Shown here in pieces: positions 1-5,151 of a stretch of 5,151 nt of DNA. How positions within the stretch are numbered: the first letter of the stretch is position 1; each line of letters opens with the position of its first letter. Origin of the DNA: JAGOJE01 sp964553715 (GTDB lineage: Bacteria > Pseudomonadota > Alphaproteobacteria > Rickettsiales > Rickettsiaceae). The translations under genes and the position numbers were made by a program. The notes under the pieces are model-generated. The model searched no databases. It was not told the origin of the DNA and saw only the letters and a list, made by a program, of their open reading frames with translations. Where the stretch lies: contig CAZKKY010000044.1 of assembly GCA_964553715.1 (NCBI GenBank), positions 1 through 5,151 on the forward strand. Reading direction: 5' to 3'.

Positions 1-12
1 TTCGAAATAATA

Positions 13-1866
13 TTAAAAGCTATCGCTACTAGAATATTCTAAACCATTATTATCACCAATAAGGCCAGGATTATAAATACCACTAGGGTCAACATAATCA
101 AAAACCTCCGATATATTTTCAACAATTTGCACAATTTTTGCAGAAACACCCGCTTCTTCAGAATTTTGGATGAAATCACCCTTAAAAATCCTATCTACAA
201 TATGATATGCAATAGTTTCTGCATTCTTTTTGCTAAGCTGTAAGGGGTCTATATTTTCATTCTGTTTACTAAACATGCTAGACACCGAATTTACCATGTT
301 AGAAAATGTAGAATCATTGTGTTTCTTTATAGGCAAACTATAAAAATTCTTATTAATTAGACCTATCGCAATATTTTTAGAAATTTCTTCCATCTGGCTA
401 GAGCTGGAAGCAAAATTAGCAAAATTATGTAAATAATTTTTCTGTATTACATCGTCTACACTTTTTAAAACAGAGGATAACAACATAGCCCCGCCACCAA
501 AAATGGGTACATAAACGCTTGCTACCCCTAGCATATTGGCAATTACACCAAGAGCACCCTTTTTATTGTTTTTTACGATTTCAGTTGCAACAACACTAGA
601 TGCTAGATATGTGCTATTTAAAATTCTCCCGAAAGTTTCAAAAAAGATTTTCTGAGAATCATCATTCATTATAGTTTCTATATTATGCTCTTCTTGCTCT
701 AGGCGCTCTTTTAGCTGCAGCAGAAATGGCATGGCAGATTCAAAGCCCTGCATTGCATCCATCATTTTCCCAATATTGCTCTGTTCTACGCCAAGACGAA
801 TTGCGAAATCTTGCATATGATTATGAATTACCGCGATTTCTTGTTCTTGCTGTTCTACGCGCAATACAAGCGCAGCTAGCTGGCCTTGCATAATGTGCAT
901 TTGCGCGATTAATTCATCTACAGATTTCTCTTCCGCGCTAGCTTTGGCATCTTCACTAAATGCTTTATTAATATTCAGGCTTGCTATAGCGCTGCTGAAA
1001 GCTTGCTGCCCATCTTTTTTTAGATCATTAAAATCTGAAATAGCCTTTTTGGCTTCTGGGTTATTTTCATCAAGGGCTTCAATCTGCTTTTCTGCCTCCA
1101 TAGAGGCCTGCTTAAACTCATGCAGCTTTGGCAGTAACTCACTTAAATGATAGCAAATATATTCTATATTATCATCACTTAGGCTTTTGTCTATATTGCC
1201 TTCCTTAAGAAGGTTGTAAGAAATATTCAAACATTCAAAAGCCTCTATCTGTCGGCCAAGAGCATTTAACGCAATAGCCTTACTACAATAATAGAGAGCG
1301 TCTGGCGCAATTTCTATTGCTTTGTTATAAAATGCCAAAGCTTCTTCATATCTTCCAAGCCTTTTTAGCATATTTCCTTTACCGTTATAGCCCATAGGAC
1401 TAGTAGGTTCACATTCTATTGCTTTTTCGTAAAACTCTATGGCTTCTTGATATCTGCCAAGATTATCTAGAATATTTCCTTTGCCGTTATAGGCCCTGGA
1501 ATCTTCTGGTACTATTTCTATTGCTTTTTCGTAAGCGATAAGCGCTTCCTGCTGTCTTCCAAGAATATCTAGCAGAAGCGCTTTCGCGTAAGGTGCCTCT
1601 TTATGCTTTGGGTCTATTTCTAGAGTTTTATCGTACCAAACAAGTGCTTCTTCAGGCCTAGATAAATCGTGATTTAGTGTGTATGCTATGTTGTAATAGG
1701 GGTATATATAGCTTGGGTCTAGCTTTATGGCTTCCTCAAAGCACTTAATGCCTTCTTCATAATTTTCTGAATTACAAAACCTATTACCATTTCTACAAGC
1801 ATCTTCAGCTTTTTTCCTTTGCTTTGCTGCATTAGGTTTTTTAAAAAACTTTTTTAAAGATTTCAT
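13..1866 (-). CDS. Tetratricopeptide-repeat protein with coiled-coil middle and Gly-rich hydrophobic segment (617 aa, complete)
   Basis: Seen: five consecutive 34-35-residue TPRs at about residues 20-53, 54-87, 88-122, 123-156 and 157-190, with the typical small/Gly, Tyr, Ala and Pro pattern (for example LGRYQEAIEFYEKAIE), then a degenerate sixth to about 216. Residues 240-400 are predicted helical, with a heptad-like coiled coil around 315-400. Residues 437-467 have no charged residue and are rich in Gly, Val and Leu (including VPIFGGG). The remaining 150 residues match no family I recognise and end in a Ser/Asp-rich tail (SSSDSF). The N-terminus is very basic (MKSLKKFFKK) but has no hydrophobic core, so there is no Sec signal peptide. 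Start choice: the ATG has a GGGGTG Shine-Dalgarno-like site 5 bases upstream and no alternative start lies nearby. TPRs are known to bind proteins, so a scaffold role is likely. A secreted effector or membrane-associated protein is inference only. The gene lies 78 bases downstream of the ankyrin gene on the same strand. Confidence 0.9.
   Translation of the reverse strand: MKSLKKFFKKPNAAKQRKKAEDACRNGNRFCNSENYEEGIKCFEEAIKLDPSYIYPYYNIAYTLNHDLSRPEEALVWYDKTLEIDPKHKEAPYAKALLLDILGRQQEALIAYEKAIEIVPEDSRAYNGKGNILDNLGRYQEAIEFYEKAIECEPTSPMGYNGKGNMLKRLGRYEEALAFYNKAIEIAPDALYYCSKAIALNALGRQIEAFECLNISYNLLKEGNIDKSLSDDNIEYICYHLSELLPKLHEFKQASMEAEKQIEALDENNPEAKKAISDFNDLKKDGQQAFSSAIASLNINKAFSEDAKASAEEKSVDELIAQMHIMQGQLAALVLRVEQQEQEIAVIHNHMQDFAIRLGVEQSNIGKMMDAMQGFESAMPFLLQLKERLEQEEHNIETIMNDDSQKIFFETFGRILNSTYLASSVVATEIVKNNKKGALGVIANMLGVASVYVPIFGGGAMLLSSVLKSVDDVIQKNYLHNFANFASSSSQMEEISKNIAIGLINKNFYSLPIKKHNDSTFSNMVNSVSSMFSKQNENIDPLQLSKKNAETIAYHIVDRIFKGDFIQNSEEAGVSAKIVQIVENISEVFDYVDPSGIYNPGLIGDNNGLEYSSSDSF
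1313..1534. repeat. 102-bp tandem TPR units in the TPR gene
   Basis: Successive TPRs repeat at DNA level with a 102-base period. An identical 18-mer (TCTATTGCTTTTTCGTAA) occurs at 1415-1432 and 1517-1534, with a related start at 1313. A 21-mer at 1370-1390 matches 1472-1492 with one mismatch. This encodes the GKGN..L.RLGRY..A core of TPRs 4 and 5 and the YEKAIE core of TPRs 3 and 4, and indicates expansion by unit duplication. Confidence 0.75.
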
Positions 1867-1871
1867 TACAA

Positions 1872-1877
1872 CACCCC
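1872..1877 (-). promoter_or_regulatory. Shine-Dalgarno-like site of the TPR gene
   Basis: GGGGTG on the minus strand lies 5 bases before the ATG at 1866. It can pair with the conserved 16S rRNA 3' end (CUCCAC core) with one G-U wobble. This supports that ATG as the start, and supports an mRNA beginning further upstream than the TATAAT box would allow. Confidence 0.55.
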
Positions 1878-1883
1878 ATTATA
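1878..1883 (-). promoter_or_regulatory. Candidate -10 box (TATAAT) upstream of the TPR gene
   Basis: A perfect TATAAT reads on the minus strand, with its last base 11 bases before the ATG at 1866. No good -35 element lies 16-18 bases further upstream (the sequence there reads about AAGATA). If used, transcription would start only 4-5 bases before the ATG, giving an almost leaderless mRNA that would exclude most of the GGGGTG site. The two signals therefore compete: either the box is fortuitous in AT-rich DNA and the gene is read from upstream, or the message is near-leaderless. Confidence 0.35.
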
Positions 1884-1890
1884 CCGGCGA

Positions 1891-1914
1891 GTGTAACATA
1901 TATCTTTTTTACAC
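1891..1914. repeat. Inverted repeat GTGTAA / TTACAC in the intergenic gap
   Basis: Six-base perfect arms at 1891-1896 and 1909-1914 flank a 12-base AT-rich centre. GC pairs just outside could extend it if a two-base bulge is allowed. It sits just upstream of the TATAAT box, overlapping where a -35 element would be, so an operator is possible. As RNA it would form only a weak stem. Short arms in AT-rich DNA can arise by chance. Confidence 0.3.
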
Positions 1915-1920
1915 GCAATA

Positions 1921-1949
1921 GTTTAGTAATTTTTTTTGTTACTATTAAC
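1921..1949 (-). other. Triple in-frame stop and weak AT-rich hairpin at the end of the ankyrin gene
   Basis: The ankyrin frame ends TAA TAG TAA (1947-1939), three consecutive in-frame stops. The same bases form an inverted repeat: TAGTAA at 1924-1929 with TTACTA at 1939-1944, a 9-base loop that includes eight T, and an outer GTT/AAC pairing with a 2-base bulge. The stem is all A/T except one pair and no U-run follows it in the transcript, so it is a poor intrinsic terminator. Read-through into the TPR gene is plausible. Confidence 0.45.
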
Positions 1950-4900
1950 CTGGGCCTCCACGGACACCATCGTTACCGAGTTTTTGATCTTGATTTTGAG
2001 TCTTAGTTGTGGGGGTCTTAGGGGGAGAAGGATTATTTGTTCTTTTAGTACTAGAATACTTCTTCAATTTATTTACAACATCATCTGGATTAAAATCATA
2101 TAAACCATCATTAGGCTTTGAGCTTTCGTTCGTTTGCTTATTCACTTTGTTTTCATAGTTAAGACTGCTTAGAGAATCAGATGAGTTATTTCTTGAAAAA
2201 TCTCCAGAACCTACACTACTGTTGTCATCACCCCAAGCGATACCCTTCCTTTCTTGCCCATTACCTACCCCAGACCTTCCATTTTGTTTGGTTTGAAGAG
2301 GCTTGATTGAGCTGTTTCCAATAGGATCCGTGGTATTAGGCCTAGGTGTATCAATATCAATAGAATTTTCGTCAGCAGTATTATACTCAAACACACTATC
2401 AGAACGAGGTGTACTAGCGAGGCTAGAATTTTCGTCAGGTTCAACTTCAAAATCATTATAACTATTCAAAGATTGTTCGCTGTTAGATCTATTATTCGTA
2501 TTAAGCTTACCATTATTCATAGAAGCAAAACGATGATTATAATATGAGTTAGGATTATTCTTATCTAATTCAAAACCCCATACATCTGAGGAGTTTGATC
2601 TAGACCTATTAGTAGTACCAATAGAGTGCTCCGAATTGTCATAAGGTGTCAATAGATTACTTATCTTTGTGAATGGTGTATAATCAGGGTCTAGATGAGA
2701 CTTTTTTCTATCCTTGTTATTTAGTGTTGTACACTTTTCATCCCGAATATTATGTACTGTTTTTCCTTCATTGTTTGTTATATTAGTATCAGCACCCTTT
2801 TCTAATAAGAGTTCAACTATCTCAGCTTTGCCCCCCTCAACAGCGCGGTGCAAAGCAGTGTTTCCATCTTTGTTTTGTATATTAACATCAATTTTTTCTT
2901 GTGCTAATAAGAGTTCAACCATCTTAGTGTTGCCCCCCTCAACAGCTCGGTGTAAAGCAGTGTTTTGATTGTTACTACTCAGAGCATTAACATTAGCCCC
3001 ATTATTTAGAGCATTCTCCATTTTTTGAATTTTGCCTTCTTTGGCTCCTTTTAAAAGCTTATTATTAAAAGTACGGTTAAGAGCAATTTTTGTAGCAGTG
3101 TCTATCTTGTCGCTGTTTAGAAGTCCTTCCAAAGTTATTGGTTCTTTGTCTTTGTTGGGCTTACTATAATTGCTTGATATAACAGAAGAAAGTGTCTTAT
3201 TGAAATAAGACTTCTTCGGTTCATTATTCTTCTCAGTTTTATTAGCCTTATCTTGTTCTTGTGTTTTACTAGCTACATTAATTACGTTATTGCCACCAGG
3301 GTTCGTATGTTGCGCTGCTGGTTCTGTATTATCAACACCCAGTCCATTTGAAGTTGGAGAATTAGCTTTGTTGTTGCCTTTTACCTTATCAACAAGATCC
3401 CAGAAACGAGACTGCTTCTTGTCATCTTTTTTAGGCTCTGTAGTATCCCCATTATTACCACCTACAAGCCCTTCTGGAGTATTAAAACTCACACTCTTCT
3501 TCTTATTTAGAGTAGTAACATTTGATTCAATAGTCTGATGATTCAAAGACTCTTCGTATGATGGAGGAGAAGGAGTCTGGGTCTGTTGTTGTCCAGTAGT
3601 AGTTTGGTTGTTACCCCCCGTTAGATCCTGATCTTGTAGATCTTTAGGCTGCTGCTGTTCTGGTGTATTTGATTGAATAGCTTTTTCTGCCTTTTGTTCT
3701 TGTTGTAATTCTCCTGTGTGTGTAGCTATATATTCTAATAATTCCGCCTTGTTTTGGAGCTTGTCATCTTTGCTTTTTGTTGCATCATCTATAATATCTT
3801 TGATAGTATAGGGTTTTTTCATAGTATTAGGATAAAGTTCCTGAGATAAATTTTCTTTCATTTGTTGTGCGGCTGTAAAACCACGATTATTCTGTGCCGT
3901 AAAATCTATATTCTTTTCTATTAACAATTTTGCCATAGCTTTACTTTTAACAATATGTAAAGCTGTATTACCCCTATGGATTGTTAAATTAATATCAGCT
4001 CCCTTGTCTAGAGCTTCTTTAGCATTATTTATATTATCAATATTAATAGCCCCAAAAAACTTCTTATTTAATGCATCTTGTTTTGTCTGCTTAGCTCTTT
4101 CTTCTATCTGTTCTGGTGTTAATACATTGAATGATTTCTTGTTAGTATTTTGGTTATTATTAGGCGTTTGATTCTGATTTTGATCTTGTGTTGTATTGGG
4201 TGGTTGTGGTCCAGTAGTAGTTTGGTTGTTACCCCCAGTTAGATTTGGAGTTACATCCTTCTTCAGTTTTTCTTTGTCTATGAAGGGCCCTTGTATTCTG
4301 TCCCATGATTGTTGATCAGGTGTTAGATTTTTGTACTGTTCTTCATACTTCGCCTTTATTTTGGCTTCTTCGGCTTCCTGAAGCTTTGCTTTTTCTATTG
4401 CTTCTGCGCGGTTTATCGTTGTTGCTTGTTCTAGTTTTTGAATAGTCTCAAAAGAAGCTTTGGCGTAATATTTTTTCTTATTTTCGCCTTCACCTATTTC
4501 AATATAGGCTTTGCCTTGATTACTCCCTTCCTTTTCTTCTTTTATGCCGCCTGGCATCATGAGATCTGTGACTTTACCATATTTATAACTAACGCCAAAA
4601 TATACGGCGTCCTTCTTCTTCATGTTGTTACCCTTTTCGTCAACAAAAGAAAATGAAGCAATGAAAGATAAATTACTATGTTGTTCACCTAAATCGGGTG
4701 GAAAATCAATTTGTTTACCATTAGTTTTTAACTTAACACCGGCAATATTAATTGTTTCTTGTTCTTGAACCTCAAGCTTCTGATAATTTTCATGCTTCTC
4801 AAAAACTCCTTCATGAAAACCCTTACCAGCATCAGTAACAGCTTTTTGGCGTTGCTTAATTTTTCCCTCATGATCTAGCGCGTCGTTTTTGCTTTGACGT

Positions 4901-5151
4901 TCATCAGTTTTTTTATAGTCATCCTTAGTACGATCTATAGTGACCTGCCTATTCTTAAGAGCGTTAGAAAGGGGTGTAGTATCATCCTTGTTAAGATGTC
5001 CATAAGTCTTTGAAGTGTCTTTGTATGTTCTTTCATTAGTATTGGGATTATAACTACTAAAACCACTCGTATTTTTTTTTATATATTCGGCAGTTTTCTC
5101 ACCTGCTGACTGATAATACTTACCTATTAAATCATCTATGTCAGCATTTTT
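1945..5151 (-). CDS. Large ankyrin-repeat protein, 5'-partial (at least 1068 aa; start beyond the right edge)
   Basis: Seen: the frame is open from the last base of the window to TAA at 1947-1945. Numbering from the edge, residue 177 is the first Met (ATG at 4623). No ATG, GTG or TTG codon precedes it in frame, so the real start is outside. Order: hydrophilic segment 1-130; beta-rich segment about 131-237 that runs across Met177; charged Glu/Lys/Ala helix 240-273; Gln/Asn/Pro-rich spacer 300-338; ankyrin block 1 at 365-432 (GNTALHIV, then a weaker repeat); linker 433-695 with GGNN motifs at 306, 512, 564 and 619 and a PPSY at 529-532; ankyrin block 2 at 696-798 with two near-identical repeats starting NTALHRAVEGG; a Ser/Asn-rich, apparently disordered tail 816-1068 ending VRGGPG. 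Ankyrin repeats are known to bind proteins and are common in effectors of intracellular bacteria. An effector role here is inference, and no catalytic domain is visible. Only one Cys is seen in the 892 residues from Met177. The export signal, if N-terminal, is not in view. Confidence 0.9.
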   Translation of the reverse strand, partial: KNADIDDLIGKYYQSAGEKTAEYIKKNTSGFSSYNPNTNERTYKDTSKTYGHLNKDDTTPLSNALKNRQVTIDRTKDDYKKTDERQSKNDALDHEGKIKQRQKAVTDAGKGFHEGVFEKHENYQKLEVQEQETINIAGVKLKTNGKQIDFPPDLGEQHSNLSFIASFSFVDEKGNNMKKKDAVYFGVSYKYGKVTDLMMPGGIKEEKEGSNQGKAYIEIGEGENKKKYYAKASFETIQKLEQATTINRAEAIEKAKLQEAEEAKIKAKYEEQYKNLTPDQQSWDRIQGPFIDKEKLKKDVTPNLTGGNNQTTTGPQPPNTTQDQNQNQTPNNNQNTNKKSFNVLTPEQIEERAKQTKQDALNKKFFGAINIDNINNAKEALDKGADINLTIHRGNTALHIVKSKAMAKLLIEKNIDFTAQNNRGFTAAQQMKENLSQELYPNTMKKPYTIKDIIDDATKSKDDKLQNKAELLEYIATHTGELQQEQKAEKAIQSNTPEQQQPKDLQDQDLTGGNNQTTTGQQQTQTPSPPSYEESLNHQTIESNVTTLNKKKSVSFNTPEGLVGGNNGDTTEPKKDDKKQSRFWDLVDKVKGNNKANSPTSNGLGVDNTEPAAQHTNPGGNNVINVASKTQEQDKANKTEKNNEPKKSYFNKTLSSVISSNYSKPNKDKEPITLEGLLNSDKIDTATKIALNRTFNNKLLKGAKEGKIQKMENALNNGANVNALSSNNQNTALHRAVEGGNTKMVELLLAQEKIDVNIQNKDGNTALHRAVEGGKAEIVELLLEKGADTNITNNEGKTVHNIRDEKCTTLNNKDRKKSHLDPDYTPFTKISNLLTPYDNSEHSIGTTNRSRSNSSDVWGFELDKNNPNSYYNHRFASMNNGKLNTNNRSNSEQSLNSYNDFEVEPDENSSLASTPRSDSVFEYNTADENSIDIDTPRPNTTDPIGNSSIKPLQTKQNGRSGVGNGQERKGIAWGDDNSSVGSGDFSRNNSSDSLSSLNYENKVNKQTNESSKPNDGLYDFNPDDVVNKLKKYSSTKRTNNPSPPKTPTTKTQNQDQKLGNDGVRGGPG
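2344..2438. repeat. 63-bp-period direct repeat in the Ser/Asn-rich tail of the ankyrin protein
   Basis: The 15-mer TAGAATTTTCGTCAG occurs at 2361-2375 and 2424-2438, and AGGTGTA at 2344-2350 and 2407-2413, both offset by 63 bases (21 codons). They encode two copies of an acidic motif, DENS....TPR, at residues 906-916 and 927-937 of the partial protein. The four variable residues between the anchors differ fully. Confidence 0.65.
2801..2967. repeat. Tandem 102-bp ankyrin-repeat units nearly identical at DNA level
   Basis: Two adjacent ankyrin repeats share long DNA matches at a 102-base (34-codon) offset. A 35-base stretch at 2829-2863 matches 2931-2965 with two mismatches, both at third codon positions of ALHRAVEGG. 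A stretch around CTAATAAGAGTTCAAC is also shared. The remaining positions differ, including substitutions in the loop and second helix. Confidence 0.8.
3591..3626. repeat. 36-bp in-frame direct repeat, copy 2 (encodes TGGNNQTTTG)
   Basis: Second copy of the repeat at 4209-4244, with a single A/C difference. It encodes residues 511-520, in the linker after ankyrin block 1 and just before the PPSY motif. The two copies therefore bracket the first ankyrin block and the helical region after it. Confidence 0.85.
4209..4244. repeat. 36-bp in-frame direct repeat, copy 1 (encodes TGGNNQTTTG)
   Basis: This 36-base stretch matches 3591-3626 at 35 of 36 positions by eye. It encodes the TGGNNQTTTG motif (partial-protein residues 305-314) in the spacer before ankyrin block 1. 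The copies are 618 bases, or 206 codons, apart, so the reading frame is kept. Confidence 0.85.

Noticed and set aside
893..1150. Plus-strand open frame of 85 codons
   Set aside because: Lies wholly antisense within the TPR gene. Its Ser/Ala/Leu-rich translation is the complement of helix-coding codons, and it has no ribosome-binding site or recognisable domain.
1313..1534. CRISPR-like or satellite array with regular spacing
   Set aside because: The 102-base period equals 34 codons and falls within in-frame TPRs. There are no conserved direct repeats with unrelated spacers.
1822..1866. Signal peptide at the N-terminus of the TPR protein
   Set aside because: The basic start MKSLKKFFKK is followed by polar and charged residues, with no hydrophobic core or cleavage site.
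1921..1949. Rho-independent terminator after the ankyrin gene
   Set aside because: The stem is short and almost all A/T, and no U-run follows it in the minus-strand transcript. The T-run is in the loop and on the wrong strand.
2265..2456. Minus-strand 63-codon open frame in another frame of the ankyrin gene
   Set aside because: Leu/Ile-rich translation arises from reading Asn/Asp/Ser codons out of frame. It is nested in the well-supported ankyrin frame.
2714..2968. Plus-strand 84-codon open frame containing an internal repeat
   Set aside because: Its repeat is simply the antisense image of the two duplicated ankyrin units.
3290..3538. Plus-strand 82-codon open frame
   Set aside because: Antisense to the ankyrin-protein linker, with no start signal and no family resemblance.
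4438..4656. Plus-strand 72-codon open frame that looks like a small membrane protein
   Set aside because: The Phe/Ile/Leu richness is the reverse complement of Lys/Glu/Asn codons in the ankyrin gene. There is no ribosome-binding site before its start.
5072..5080. Homopolymer of nine T as a frameshift or sequencing-error site
   Set aside because: The frame is open and consistent on both sides of the run as given, so there is no sign of a break. It remains a place where a slip could occur.

Overview
The window is AT-rich and holds two large genes, both on the minus strand, separated by 78 bases. Nothing on the plus strand looks real. Both proteins are built from repeat scaffolds common in eukaryotes (tetratricopeptide and ankyrin repeats) joined to coiled-coil, low-complexity or unrecognised regions. 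That style, with the AT-rich base composition, suggests an intracellular or host-associated bacterium. A Rickettsiales-type or other protist/amoeba symbiont is my best guess, but there is no housekeeping or RNA gene here to fix the taxonomy.

Layout in the direction of transcription (right to left). From the right edge (5151) down to 1945 runs one uninterrupted frame for an ankyrin-repeat protein. It is open for at least 1068 codons and its start lies beyond the window. The ATG at 4623 is only the first in-frame ATG inside the window. The 176 codons before it are open and continue the same protein, so the gene should be annotated as 5'-partial. Visible parts, in order: a hydrophilic segment, a beta-rich segment, a charged helix, a Gln/Asn-rich spacer, a first ankyrin block, a long linker with repeated GGNN motifs and a PPSY motif, a second ankyrin block with two nearly identical repeats, and a roughly 250-residue Ser/Asn-rich tail.

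The 78-base gap (1867-1944) has no clear intrinsic terminator. It holds a stack of three in-frame stops (the first being the ankyrin gene's own), a small inverted repeat, a TATAAT box and a GGGGTG ribosome-binding site just before the second gene. Gene 2 (1866-13) is complete and encodes a 617-residue protein: five clear TPRs plus a degenerate sixth, a helical/coiled-coil middle, a Gly-rich uncharged hydrophobic stretch, and an unrecognised C-terminal domain.

The two genes may be co-transcribed, or the TPR gene may have its own promoter. Both products look like protein-interaction scaffolds, and an effector role in a host cell is a reasonable inference but not shown. Several in-frame DNA repeats show that both genes evolve by duplication of repeat modules. 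No mobile element, CRISPR array, tRNA or rRNA was seen.
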